From the NCBI GenBank assembly GCA_046348855.1, contig JAXMDK010000009.1:62001-126000 (forward strand): 64,000 bases of DNA. Direction: 5' to 3'. A program made the position numbers and the translations under genes. Below, in pieces: positions 1-8,893 of the stretch. Position 1 is the first letter of the stretch, and every line of letters begins with the position of its first letter. The notes beneath the pieces are model-generated. The model saw nothing but the letters and a program-made list of their open reading frames with translations. It was not told the DNA's origin and did not search any database. Origin of the DNA: TMP-24 sp046348855. GTDB lineage: Bacteria > Pseudomonadota > Alphaproteobacteria > Rhodobacterales > Rhodobacteraceae.

Positions 1-1215
1 CTGATCGGCGGGGCGCAATACGAAAAGCTTTATGCCGAGATCCCGAAATGGGAAGCCGCGACCGGCGCCAAGGTGCAGATCGTGTCGTCGAAGAACCATT
101 TCGAGCTGGACAAGGAAATCAAGCAGGACATCGCCGCCGGCAAGATCGACTATTGCGTGGCCTCGAACCACACGTCCTTCGCGCCGCAGTATGGCGACAT
201 CTACATCGACCTGAACGGAGTCATCAAACCCGACGTCCTGGCCGAGTTCGACCCGCTGGCGCTGAAGAACGCCACCGTCGACGGCAAGCTGGTGCAGCTG
301 CCGCGCCATTCCGACATCTCGAACCTGTTCTACAAGAAGTCGCTCTACGCCGATCAGAAGAACAAGGACGCCTTCAAGGCCAAGTACGGCTATGACCTCG
401 CACCGCCGGAAACCTTCGACCAGTTCAAGGATCAGGCAATCTTCTTCGCCAAGGCGCCCGACTTCTTCGGCACCCAGTTCGTCGGCAAGGACGAGGCGAT
501 CACCGGCCGCTTCTATGAAATGCTGGTCGCCAACGGCGGCGCTCTGTTCGACGACAAATGGAATCCGACCTTCAATTCGGCGGCGGGCGTCAAGTCGCTG
601 ATGTGGTTCAAGGATCTCTACGACGCCAAGGCGGTGCCGGCGGGGTCGCTGAACTATCTGTGGGACGACACCGGCATGGGCTTTGCCTCGGGCACGGTGG
701 CGATGGACCTCGACTGGGCTGGCTGGGCGGCCTTCTTCAACGATCCCAAGAACTCGAAGATCGCGGGCGATGTCGGCCTTGTCCGCGCACCCAAGGGCGA
801 CGGCGGCAAGCGGTCGGGCTGGTCGGGCAGCCACAGCTTCTCGATCACCAAGGCCTGCGACAACCAGCCGGCGGCGGCATCGTTCGTCACCTTCCTGACC
901 GACCACGACAACCAGATGATCGAGGCGCGCACCGGGCTTCTGCCGACCCGCACGAAGGTCTGGAAGGATGTCGAGGCCGAGTTCAAGGCGCAGGGCAACG
1001 ACTTCATGGCCAATGTCTTCGAGACCTACGCCCAGTCGATGGCCGAGGACGCCTTCACGCCCCCGCTGATCGCGCCGTGGATCGAAGTGTCCAACGTGAT
1101 CTGGCCCGACCTGCAAAAGGGCATCCTGGGCGAAATGGACCCGCAGGCGGCGCTGGACGATGCTGCGGCCAAGGCCAAGACCATCATGGAAGACGCAGGC
1201 TACCTGAAGGACTGA
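1..1215 (+). CDS. Sugar ABC transporter substrate-binding protein (5' partial)
   Basis: The reading frame is open from base 1, so the true start and signal peptide lie left of the window; 404 codons to the stop are visible. The protein looks like a family 1 extracellular solute-binding protein that captures a sugar in the periplasm. Typical features are aromatic residues in the cleft region, a WAGWAAFF stretch, and the segment GGKRSGWSGSHSFSI followed by a TFLTDHD-type helix. It is directly followed by two permeases and an ATPase, which supports a complete importer. The substrate is inferred from the downstream genes to be a 6-deoxy-hexose or related sugar or aldonate; the sequence alone does not prove it. 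Confidence 0.9.
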   Translation: MIGGAQYEKLYAEIPKWEAATGAKVQIVSSKNHFELDKEIKQDIAAGKIDYCVASNHTSFAPQYGDIYIDLNGVIKPDVLAEFDPLALKNATVDGKLVQLPRHSDISNLFYKKSLYADQKNKDAFKAKYGYDLAPPETFDQFKDQAIFFAKAPDFFGTQFVGKDEAITGRFYEMLVANGGALFDDKWNPTFNSAAGVKSLMWFKDLYDAKAVPAGSLNYLWDDTGMGFASGTVAMDLDWAGWAAFFNDPKNSKIAGDVGLVRAPKGDGGKRSGWSGSHSFSITKACDNQPAAASFVTFLTDHDNQMIEARTGLLPTRTKVWKDVEAEFKAQGNDFMANVFETYAQSMAEDAFTPPLIAPWIEVSNVIWPDLQKGILGEMDPQAALDDAAAKAKTIMEDAGYLKD

Positions 1216-1280
1216 GACCATCGGAGAGGCGGCCTTTGGCCGCTTCTCCTTCCTGCCTGCCACATGAACGGGGTTTGTCC

Positions 1281-2183
1281 ATGGCCACCTGGAGGCGCGA
1301 AAGCGCCACGCCATTCCTATTGCTGATGCCGGCCTTTGTGACCATGAGCTTCGTGGTTGTCCTGCCGCTGGTCTTCTCGCTTTACACGAGCTTCACCGGC
1401 TATCGGCTGGTCAAGCCGGAAAGCCTTTATGACTGGGTGGGCCTGCGCAACTACCAGCGCATCCTGCAGGACCGGGATTTCTGGGTGCCGTTCGGCCGCA
1501 CCGTCCTGTTCCTGACCGTGGCGCTGAACGTCGAATTCGTCCTGGGCCTGGGCATCGCGCTTCTGATCAACCGGGTCACCTGGGGGCAGCGGACGCTGCG
1601 CACCATCATGATGTTCCCGATGATGTTCTCGCCGATCCTCGTCGGCTTCCAGTTCAAGTTCCTGTTCAACGACAATATCGGCGTGGTCAACAACGCGCTG
1701 CAATCGCTGGGCCTGTCGGCGGGGGCGATCCCCTGGCTGGTCGACGGCAAGCTTGCCTTCTTCTCGATCGCGCTGGCGGAGATATGGATGTCGACCTCGG
1801 TCTTTGCGATCCTCCTGCTGGCCGGGCTCTTCGCCATGCCGCGCGATCCGCTGGAGGCAGCCAAGGTCGATGGCTGCAACGCCTGGCAGACCTTTCGCCA
1901 CATCACCCTGCCGTTCCTGATGCCCTTCGGCTACATCGCCATGGCGATCCGGTCGCTGGACGTGGCGCGGGCCTATGACATCGTCAAGGTGATGACCGAC
2001 GGCGGTCCGGCCGGGCGGACCGAGCTGTTGTGGACGCTGATCGGGCGCACCGGTTACGACAATTCGCGGATGGGGATGGCCAATGCGATGGCCTATTTCT
2101 CGACCATCCTGTCGATCCTTTTCACCTGGTATTTCTACCGCAAGCTGGTCGCGGCCCGCCGCTATATGGGAGGCGCGCAATGA
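1281..2183 (+). CDS. Sugar ABC transporter permease, MalF/UgpA type
   Basis: This 300-residue polytopic membrane protein has about six membrane segments. The cytoplasmic EAA loop that docks to the ATPase is visible as EAAKVDGCNAWQTF, followed by ITLPFLMP. The start ATG at 1281 lies in a 65-base gap after the binding protein; an earlier in-frame extension would be read through that gene in the wrong frame and was not used. The stop overlaps the start of the next permease by four bases (ATGA), as in a tightly coupled pair. It forms half of the transmembrane channel of the importer that begins at the left edge. Confidence 0.93.
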   Translation: MATWRRESATPFLLLMPAFVTMSFVVVLPLVFSLYTSFTGYRLVKPESLYDWVGLRNYQRILQDRDFWVPFGRTVLFLTVALNVEFVLGLGIALLINRVTWGQRTLRTIMMFPMMFSPILVGFQFKFLFNDNIGVVNNALQSLGLSAGAIPWLVDGKLAFFSIALAEIWMSTSVFAILLLAGLFAMPRDPLEAAKVDGCNAWQTFRHITLPFLMPFGYIAMAIRSLDVARAYDIVKVMTDGGPAGRTELLWTLIGRTGYDNSRMGMANAMAYFSTILSILFTWYFYRKLVAARRYMGGAQ

Positions 2184-3049
2184 CCGACCGCGTGGAAAGC
2201 CAGGGCGCCAAGGCGCTGAAACGGGCCGGGCTGACGGCGCTGACCTTCCTTCTGATGGCGGCGATGTGCGTGCCGGGCCTGTGGGTGGTGCTGGCGGCCT
2301 TTCGCCCCAACGGCGAGATCCTCGCCAAGCCGCCGGTCTGGATCCCGGAGCATCCGGGCCTCGACAACTTCGGCAAGATCTTCGGCTACGGCACCGATCA
2401 GGTGGCGATCCCGGTCGGGGCCTATTTCGCCAATTCGCTGATCATCGCCGTGACCTCGACGGTGATCGCGCTCGCCGTGGGGATGGCGGGAGGCTACGCC
2501 TTCGCCCGCTTCACCTTCCGGGGCAAGGGGGCGGTGTTCCTGGGCCTGATGCTGTTTCGCGCCGTGCCGGGGATCGCGCTGTCGCTGCCGGTCTTCATCC
2601 TGTGGAGCCGGCTGGGCCTGATCGACACCCGTCTGGGGCTGATCATCGTCTATGTCAGCCTGAACGTGCCTTTCACCATCTGGCTGATCGACGGCTTCTT
2701 CCGCCAGATCCCGCTGTCGCTGTCGGAGGCCGCGCAGGTCGATGGCTGCACCCGCTGGCAGGCCTTCTGGAAGATCGAGTTTCCGCTGGCGCGGTCGGGC
2801 ATCGCCGCGGCGGGGGTCTTCGCCTTCCTCACCTCGTGGAACGAATTCGCGCTGGCCAGCCAGCTGACCCGCTCCACCTCGTCCAAGACGCTGCCCGTGG
2901 GTCTTCTGGATTTCACGGCGCAGTTCACCATCGACTGGGCAGGCATGTGCGCACTGGCGGTGATCATCATCATCCCGGCGCTGATCCTGACCTTCCTCGT
3001 GCAGAAACATCTGATCGCCGGCCTGACCTTCGGCGGCGTGAAAGGATAG
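2180..3049 (+). CDS. Sugar ABC transporter permease, MalG/UgpE type
   Basis: This is the second channel subunit (289 residues), with an N-terminal membrane segment near residues 14-34, a large periplasmic loop and the EAA loop SEAAQVDGCTRWQAF. The C-terminus ends in GLTFGGVKG, typical of the MalG family. ATG 2180 overlaps the previous stop. The gap to the ATPase start is three bases, so translation of all three importer genes is probably coupled. Confidence 0.93.
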   Translation: MTDRVESQGAKALKRAGLTALTFLLMAAMCVPGLWVVLAAFRPNGEILAKPPVWIPEHPGLDNFGKIFGYGTDQVAIPVGAYFANSLIIAVTSTVIALAVGMAGGYAFARFTFRGKGAVFLGLMLFRAVPGIALSLPVFILWSRLGLIDTRLGLIIVYVSLNVPFTIWLIDGFFRQIPLSLSEAAQVDGCTRWQAFWKIEFPLARSGIAAAGVFAFLTSWNEFALASQLTRSTSSKTLPVGLLDFTAQFTIDWAGMCALAVIIIIPALILTFLVQKHLIAGLTFGGVKG

Positions 3050-3052
3050 AAC

Positions 3053-4147
3053 ATGGCGGAAATCACGCTGGAAAAGGTCGTCAAGGCCTATGGCGCGGCC
3101 AAGGTGGTGCATGGCATCGACCTGACCATCGCGCACCAGGAATTCGTCGTGCTGGTCGGGCCTTCGGGCTGCGGCAAGTCGACGACGCTGCGGATGATCG
3201 CGGGGCTGGAGGATATCAGCGGCGGGCTGATCCGCATCGGCGACCGGGTGGTCAACGACCTGCCGCCGAGGAAGCGCAACATCTCGATGGTGTTCCAGAA
3301 CTACGCGCTCTACCCGCACATGAACGTGCGGGAAAACCTGGGCTTCGGGCTGAAGATAGCGGGCGAACCCGCGGCCAACATCGACGCGCGGGTGGCCGAG
3401 GCGGCGGAGATCCTTGGCCTGACGCCGCTGCTGGCGCGGACGCCGGCCGAACTGTCGGGCGGCCAGCGCCAGCGCGTGGCAATGGGCCGCGCCATCGTGC
3501 GCCACCCGGATGTGTTCCTGTTCGACGAGCCCCTGTCGAACCTCGACGCCAAGCTGCGCGGCCAGATGCGGGCCGAGATCAAGAAGCTGCACCAGAAGGT
3601 CCGCACCACCGTCGTCTATGTCACCCACGACCAGGTCGAGGCGATGACGCTCGCCGACCGCATCGTGGTGATGCGCGACGGGCGGATCGAACAGGTTGGC
3701 ACGCCGATGGAGGTGTTCAACCATCCGCGCACCACCTTCGTCGCCACTTTCATCGGTTCGCCGCCGATGAACCTTCTGCCGGGGACGGTGGTGGGCGGCA
3801 TGGTCAAGCTGGCCGACGGCACCCAGGTGCCGGTGCCCGACCGGCTGAAGGCCCATGCCCGCGAAGGCCAGGCGGTGATGCTTGGCGTCCGGCCCGACGA
3901 CATCAGCCCGGTCGGACATGGACTCAGCCAGGACGGGCCGGGGGCCGAGGTCGAGCTGACCGTCGATCTTTCCGAACCCCTGGGCATGGAAAGCCTGATC
4001 TATACCCACCTTGCCGGGCAGGAGGTGCTGGCCAAGCTCTACGGGCCCCGGATCGTCCAGCCGGGCGAGAAGCTGACCTTCCGGCTGGCCCTCGACCGCG
4101 CGCACCTGTTCGACGCCGCCAGCGGCGTTTCGGTGGGGGTCGAGTGA
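3053..4147 (+). CDS. Sugar ABC transporter ATP-binding protein, UgpC/MsmK type
   Basis: The protein has 364 residues, the usual length of the sugar-importer ATPases that carry a C-terminal TOBE/OB regulatory domain. Walker A is GPSGCGKST at residues 36-44, the Q-loop Gln is at 82, the signature LSGGQ is at 134-138 and Walker B FLFDE is at 155-159, followed by SNLDAKLR and the switch region THDQVEAM. It powers the two permeases immediately upstream. Its stop overlaps the start of the next gene by one base. Confidence 0.95.
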   Translation: MAEITLEKVVKAYGAAKVVHGIDLTIAHQEFVVLVGPSGCGKSTTLRMIAGLEDISGGLIRIGDRVVNDLPPRKRNISMVFQNYALYPHMNVRENLGFGLKIAGEPAANIDARVAEAAEILGLTPLLARTPAELSGGQRQRVAMGRAIVRHPDVFLFDEPLSNLDAKLRGQMRAEIKKLHQKVRTTVVYVTHDQVEAMTLADRIVVMRDGRIEQVGTPMEVFNHPRTTFVATFIGSPPMNLLPGTVVGGMVKLADGTQVPVPDRLKAHAREGQAVMLGVRPDDISPVGHGLSQDGPGAEVELTVDLSEPLGMESLIYTHLAGQEVLAKLYGPRIVQPGEKLTFRLALDRAHLFDAASGVSVGVE

Positions 4148-5259
4148 TGGCGCGCATCGTCCGGGTCGAAATCCGCATGGTCGATCTGGTCCCGCCGGTA
4201 AAGCGGACCGATGCGATCCAGTCCTTCGTCAGCCAGGAAACGCCCCTGGTGACGATCACCGATTCCGATGGCGCCACCGGCACCGGCTATGGCTATACCA
4301 TCGGCACCGGCGGGCCGGCGGTGGTCAGCCTGCTGCGCGAAACGCTGGTGCCGCGACTTCTGGGGCGCCAGGCCGAGGAGATCGAGGCGATCTGGCGCGA
4401 CCTCCTGTTCGTGACCCATGCCACCACTGTGGGGGCGATCACCTCCATCGCGCTTGCGGCCATCGACACCGCGCTTTGGGACATGCGCTGCCGCAAGGCC
4501 GGCCTGCCGCTCTGGCAGATGGCGGGCGGGGCCAAGTCGGCAATCCCGCTTTATTCCACCGAAGGCGGCTGGCTGCATATCGAGACCCCGGCGCTGGTCG
4601 AGGACGCGCTGGCGGTCAAGGCGCAGGGCTTTGCCGGCAGCAAGGTCAAGGTCGGCAAGCCGTCGCTGGCGCAGGACCGCGCAAGGCTTCAGGCGGTGCG
4701 CGAAGCGGTCGGGCCGGATTTCCGGCTGATGGTCGACGCCAACCAGGCCTTCCACTACCACGAGGCACTGTTGCGCGCCCGCATGCTGGCCGAGGTCGGC
4801 ATCATCTGGTTCGAGGAACCGATGCCGGCCGACGACCTGATGGGCCACGCCCGGCTGGCGGAGCATTCAGCGGTGCCGATCGCGGTCGGCGAAAGCCTTT
4901 ATTCCCCCGGCCAGTTCGCCGATTACCTGCGCGCCGGGGCCTGTTCCATCGTCCAGGTCGATGTCGGCCGGGTCGGCGGGATCACCCCCTGGCTGAAGGT
5001 CGCGCACATGGCCGAGGCGATGAACATCGCCGTCTGTCCGCATTTCCTGATGGAACTGCATGTCAGCCTCGTCTGCGCGGTGCCGAACGGATGGATGCTG
5101 GAATACATCCCCCAGCTCGACAGCATCACCGCCAGCCGGCTCGACATCCGCGACGGCCAGGCCCACCCGCCCGCGACGCCCGGCCTGGGCATCGTCTGGG
5201 ACGAAGTTGCCATCGCCCGGGCCACGGTCGCGGCAAGCCATTCGGAACACAGGATTTGA
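4147..5259 (+). CDS. Mandelate racemase/muconate lactonizing family sugar-acid dehydratase
   Basis: This is an enolase-superfamily protein of 370 residues. The base motif KVK lies at residues 166-168. Metal ligands are visible as D197 (in VDANQ), the acid pair E223/E224 (in WFEEP) and E249 (in GES). H299 in VCPH is the likely second general acid/base. Members of this family dehydrate aldonates such as L-fuconate, L-rhamnonate or galactonate. Its place just after the importer and before a mutarotase suggests that it forms a 2-keto-3-deoxy acid here. The precise substrate cannot be read from the motifs. Confidence 0.88.
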   Translation: MARIVRVEIRMVDLVPPVKRTDAIQSFVSQETPLVTITDSDGATGTGYGYTIGTGGPAVVSLLRETLVPRLLGRQAEEIEAIWRDLLFVTHATTVGAITSIALAAIDTALWDMRCRKAGLPLWQMAGGAKSAIPLYSTEGGWLHIETPALVEDALAVKAQGFAGSKVKVGKPSLAQDRARLQAVREAVGPDFRLMVDANQAFHYHEALLRARMLAEVGIIWFEEPMPADDLMGHARLAEHSAVPIAVGESLYSPGQFADYLRAGACSIVQVDVGRVGGITPWLKVAHMAEAMNIAVCPHFLMELHVSLVCAVPNGWMLEYIPQLDSITASRLDIRDGQAHPPATPGLGIVWDEVAIARATVAASHSEHRI

Positions 5260-5275
5260 GCGCAGGAGCCTTGCG

Positions 5276-5605
5276 ATGCAGCGGATGGGAATGATCATCG
5301 GCCTCAGGCCCGACAAGGTGGAAGCCTACAAGCGCCTGCATGCCGCGGTCTGGCCGGATATCCTGGCCAGGATCAGCGACTGCAACATCACCAACTACTC
5401 CATCTTCCTGAAACAGCCGGAAAACCTGCTGTTCGGCTATTGGGAATATGCCGGCCACGATTTCGCCGCCGACGCCGCCCGCATGGCCGCCGATCCGCGC
5501 ACGCAGGAATGGTGGACGCTCTGCATGCCCTGCCAGGAACCGCTGGCGACCCGGAAAGAGGGCGAATGGTGGGCGATGATGGAGGAGGTGTTCCACCATG
5601 ACTGA
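5276..5605 (+). CDS. L-rhamnose mutarotase family protein (RhaM/FucU-like)
   Basis: This 109-residue protein begins MQRMGMIIGLRPDKVEAY and contains YSIFL and a paired-Trp segment (TQEWWTLC), all characteristic of the rhamnose mutarotase family. These proteins interconvert alpha and beta anomers of 6-deoxy sugars. ATG 5276 is preceded by AGGAG at 5263-5267; the open frame continues upstream only as an out-of-frame shadow of the dehydratase gene. It overlaps the next gene by 8 bases. Its presence argues that a free 6-deoxy-hexose is the operon's substrate. Confidence 0.9.
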   Translation: MQRMGMIIGLRPDKVEAYKRLHAAVWPDILARISDCNITNYSIFLKQPENLLFGYWEYAGHDFAADAARMAADPRTQEWWTLCMPCQEPLATRKEGEWWAMMEEVFHHD

Positions 5606-6248
5606 CCCCCGGATCGACGCGCTGAAGACCTGCTACACCTCGGTCCTGCATGACGTGATGCGGGCCATGGGCCTGCGCAACTTCACCCTGCCGCCGCGAC
5701 TGCGGCCCCTGAACCCCGAAGGCGTGCTGACCGGCCCGGCCTTCACCATCGAGGGCCGGATCGTCGAGGGGGCGGACGCGCACGAGACGCTGCTGCAATG
5801 GACCGGGCTTCTGTCTAAATGCCCGGGCGGCCATGTCTGGGTGGCGCAGCCCAACAACCAGCTGGTCGCGCAGATGGGCGAACTGTCGGCGGAAACCCTG
5901 CATCGCAAGGGCGTCCTCGGCGTCGTCACCGATGGCGCCTTGCGCGACACCAATTTCATCCTGCGGCTCGGCTTCCCCTGCTGGGGCACCTTCTTCACCC
6001 CCCGCGACGTGGTGGGCCTGTGGCTGCCGACGGCGGTAGGTGAAACGATCCGCATCGAGGATGTGACGGTGAACCCCGGCGACTGGGTGCATGGCGACCG
6101 CGACGGCATGGTCGTCATCCCCGCCGCCCGGCTGGACGAAGTGATCGAGCGCGCCCTTGCCGCGATGAGCGCCGAAAACAAGGTCCGCAGCGCGATCCTG
6201 CAAGGGGTCGATCCGCAACGGGCCTATCTGAACTTCGGGAAGTTCTGA
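5598..6248 (+). CDS. RraA-like / 4-hydroxy-4-methyl-2-oxoglutarate aldolase family protein
   Basis: The 216-residue protein matches the RraA/dimethylmenaquinone-methyltransferase-like fold, with GPAFT near residues 46-50 and GVVTDGALRD at 108-117. R116 and D117 correspond to the conserved Arg-Asp that binds the keto acid and metal, and E95 sits at the position of the usual upstream acid. The extra Asp/Glu normally found two to four residues after RD in catalytic aldolases is not seen (TNFIL follows). It may be an aldolase acting on a 2-keto acid of this pathway, or a non-catalytic relative. Confidence 0.8.
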   Translation: MTDPRIDALKTCYTSVLHDVMRAMGLRNFTLPPRLRPLNPEGVLTGPAFTIEGRIVEGADAHETLLQWTGLLSKCPGGHVWVAQPNNQLVAQMGELSAETLHRKGVLGVVTDGALRDTNFILRLGFPCWGTFFTPRDVVGLWLPTAVGETIRIEDVTVNPGDWVHGDRDGMVVIPAARLDEVIERALAAMSAENKVRSAILQGVDPQRAYLNFGKF

Positions 6249-6250
6249 CC

Positions 6251-7363
6251 ATGCGCATCAAATCCCTGGACATCCGCGCCTGCCGCCATCTGGCCTCGCC
6301 GCTGGAACAGGGCGCCTTGCGCGATGGTCAGGGGCGCGACGGGCTGGACTATCTGGTCTATACCGTAACCACCGAAAGCGGACGCACGGCCTCGATGTTC
6401 GGCTTCGCCGGGCGGTCGGCGCGTGGCGCGGGCCATCTCGCCGCCGCCTCGCTGCGCCCGTTCTTCGTGGGCCGCAACGCGCTGGACCGCGAGGCCGCCT
6501 GGACCGACTGGCGCCGCGCCGACCGCTGGTGGCACCACCTGCCGATCTACAGCTATGGCCCGGTGGATTGCTGCCTGTGGATCCTCGCCGCCGAGGCCGC
6601 GGGCCAGCCGCTATGGCGCTATCTGGGCGGCGCGCGGGCCGAGGTGCCGGTCTACGCCTCGTCGCTGGTCTTGGCGGATGCCGAAGCCTATGCGCGGGAG
6701 GCGCTGGCGGTGCGGGCCGCCGGGCTGCAAGCCTACAAGATCCACCCGCCCGGAAAATCTCTGGACGAGGACATCGAGATCCACCGCGCCGTGCGCGACG
6801 CCGTGGGGCCGGATTTCCCGCTGATTTCCGATCCCGTCGCGCCCTATTCACTGGACGAGGCGCTGCGGCTTGGCCGGGCATTGGAGCGGCTGGATTACCT
6901 GTGGCTGGAGGAGCCCTTGCCCGACGAGGCCTTCGGCGCGCTGCGGGAGTTGACCCGGGCGCTCGACATTCCGGTGATCGGCACCGAGGTCTTGCCGAAA
7001 CACCCGTATTCGGTCGCCGAATGCCTGGCGACCCGCGTGGTCGATGGCGTGCGCGCCGATCCGTCGTGGTCGGGCGGCGTCACCGGCACGATCAAGACCG
7101 CCCGGCTGGCCGAGGCTTTCCACGCGCCTTGCGAACTGCATTCGACGATCTTCCACCCGCTGGAACTGGTGAACCTGCACCTGAACGGCACGATTCATAA
7201 TTCGCGGTATCTCGAACTGCTGTGGCCGACCGAACAATTCGGCTTTGGCCTGGCGGCACCGCTGCCGATAGCCGACGGCATGGCGCGGATGCCGGATGGG
7301 CCGGGCCTCGGGATCGGGCTGGACTGGGAAACGATCGACAACGACACGATGGAGCTGCTGTGA
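6251..7363 (+). CDS. Second mandelate racemase/muconate lactonizing family enzyme
   Basis: This is another 370-residue enolase-superfamily protein, clearly divergent from the one at 4147. The base motif is KIH (K163, H165), metal ligands are D194, E220/E221 (WLEEP) and E246 (GTE), and H297 lies in CELHST. The KxH pattern and different active-site loop suggest a distinct acid-sugar substrate or stereochemistry. It starts 2 bases after the RraA-like gene and overlaps the UxaA-like small subunit by 4 bases, so it belongs to the same transcript. Confidence 0.87.
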   Translation: MRIKSLDIRACRHLASPLEQGALRDGQGRDGLDYLVYTVTTESGRTASMFGFAGRSARGAGHLAAASLRPFFVGRNALDREAAWTDWRRADRWWHHLPIYSYGPVDCCLWILAAEAAGQPLWRYLGGARAEVPVYASSLVLADAEAYAREALAVRAAGLQAYKIHPPGKSLDEDIEIHRAVRDAVGPDFPLISDPVAPYSLDEALRLGRALERLDYLWLEEPLPDEAFGALRELTRALDIPVIGTEVLPKHPYSVAECLATRVVDGVRADPSWSGGVTGTIKTARLAEAFHAPCELHSTIFHPLELVNLHLNGTIHNSRYLELLWPTEQFGFGLAAPLPIADGMARMPDGPGLGIGLDWETIDNDTMELL

Positions 7364-7692
7364 CCGACACCGACAAAAGGCTTCTGCTGCTGGCGCCCGA
7401 GGATAACGTCGTGGTTGCCCGCGCCCCGATTGCCGAAGGCGAAACCGTGGTGCTGGAGGGCAGGGCGGTGACGCTGGCCACCAGCGTCGCGCTGGGTCAC
7501 AAGCTGGCGCGGCGGCCGATCCGGGCGGGCGAGCCGGTCGTCAAGTATGGCGCGGTGATCGGCACTGCGACCGAGGTCATTGCCCCCGGCACCCATGTCC
7601 ACCTGCACAACCTGAAAAGCAATTATACCGCCACCCATTCGCTGGAGGCGGCCCGCGCCGCCCATGCGGGGGCGAAAGGGGACCGACCATGA
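7360..7692 (+). CDS. UxaA-family dehydratase small subunit (SAF domain)
   Basis: This protein of about 110 residues forms a single SAF domain, equivalent to the N-terminus of altronate dehydratase. The histidine-rich motif THVHLHN lies near residues 78-84. It starts at GTG 7360, overlapping the preceding TGA. Separate small and large subunits are common in this family, for example in sulfolactate lyases. It should pair with the protein starting at 7689, with which it shares a 4-base overlap. Confidence 0.86.
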   Translation: MTDTDKRLLLLAPEDNVVVARAPIAEGETVVLEGRAVTLATSVALGHKLARRPIRAGEPVVKYGAVIGTATEVIAPGTHVHLHNLKSNYTATHSLEAARAAHAGAKGDRP

Positions 7693-8882
7693 CCCAGCTG
7701 ACCGGCTATCTGCGCAAGGACGGCCGCAAGGGCATCCGCAACCGGGTGGCCGTGGCCTATCTGGTGGAATGCGCCCACCATGTCGCCCGCGAGATCGCCT
7801 GGCCCAACCGCACCGAGGCCCACGTCATCGGCTTTCCCGGCTGTTTCCCCAACGACTACGCCCAGAAGATGATGGAGCGGCTCTGCACCCACCCCAATGT
7901 CGGCGGGGTGCTGCTGGTGTCGCTGGGCTGCGAAAGCTTCAACCGCTTCCAGCTGGAACAGGTGATCCGCGACAGCGGCCGCCCGGTCGAGACCTTGGTG
8001 ATCCAGCGCGCCGGCGGCACCGCGGCGACCATCGCCAAGGGCCAGCAGTGGGTCGCCGAAACGCTGGCCGCGCTTTCCGGGCAGGAGCGGGTGCCGATGG
8101 CGATGTCGGACCTGGTGGTCGGCACCGTTTGCGGTGGCTCGGATGGCACCTCGGGCCTGTCGGGCAATCCGGCGGCCGGGCGCGCCTTCGACCGGCTGGT
8201 CGCCGCCGGCGCCGCCTGCATCTTCGAGGAGACCGGCGAGCTGATCGGCTGCGAGGACATCATGGCCGAACGGGCCGTGACGCCCGAACTGGCCGAAGAA
8301 CTGCGCGCCTCGGTGGCCAAGGCCGCGCGCTATTACGCGACACTCGGCTATGGCAGCTTTGCCGCCGGCAATGCCGACGGCGGCCTGACCACCATCGAGG
8401 AAAAGTCCCTGGGCGCCTATGCCAAGTCCGGCCGGTCGCGAATTTCCGGCCTGATCAAGCCCGGCGACATCCCGCCGCGTGGTGGTCTCTACCTGATGGA
8501 CGTGGTGCCCGACGGCGAGGTGCGCTTCGGCTTCCCTAACATCTCGGACAATGCCGAGATCGTCGAGATGATGGCCTCGGGCGCGCATCTGACGCTGTTC
8601 GTGACCGGGCGCGGCTCGGTCGTCGGCTCGGCTTTGGCCCCGGTGATCAAGATCGCCGCCAACCCGGAGATGTATCAAAGGCTGTCCGCCGACATGGACG
8701 TGAATGCCGGGCGGATCATCGACCGGGGCGCCAGCGTCGACGAGGTCGGGCAGGAGATCCATGATCTGGTGCTGGCGGTGGCCGCCGGCCAGCAGACCTG
8801 CTCGGAGGCCATGGGCCACGCCGAATTCATCCTGACCTACAAGAGCTTCGAGCCCATCGGCCCGGCCTGCCTGCCCGCATGA
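7689..8882 (+). CDS. UxaA-family dehydratase large subunit
   Basis: The 397-residue protein is the catalytic C-terminal part of the altronate dehydratase/galactarate dehydratase family. It has the N-terminal GYLRKDGRKGIRNRV, the GFPGCFPND segment, LLVSLGCES and VCGGSDGTSG. Conserved cysteines in these stretches probably bind the metal or Fe-S centre. Together with the SAF subunit it should dehydrate an aldonate or related hydroxy-acid. In this operon it is a third candidate dehydratase beside two enolase-superfamily proteins. Confidence 0.88.
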   Translation: MTQLTGYLRKDGRKGIRNRVAVAYLVECAHHVAREIAWPNRTEAHVIGFPGCFPNDYAQKMMERLCTHPNVGGVLLVSLGCESFNRFQLEQVIRDSGRPVETLVIQRAGGTAATIAKGQQWVAETLAALSGQERVPMAMSDLVVGTVCGGSDGTSGLSGNPAAGRAFDRLVAAGAACIFEETGELIGCEDIMAERAVTPELAEELRASVAKAARYYATLGYGSFAAGNADGGLTTIEEKSLGAYAKSGRSRISGLIKPGDIPPRGGLYLMDVVPDGEVRFGFPNISDNAEIVEMMASGAHLTLFVTGRGSVVGSALAPVIKIAANPEMYQRLSADMDVNAGRIIDRGASVDEVGQEIHDLVLAVAAGQQTCSEAMGHAEFILTYKSFEPIGPACLPA

Positions 8883-8893
8883 AAGGACCACAG

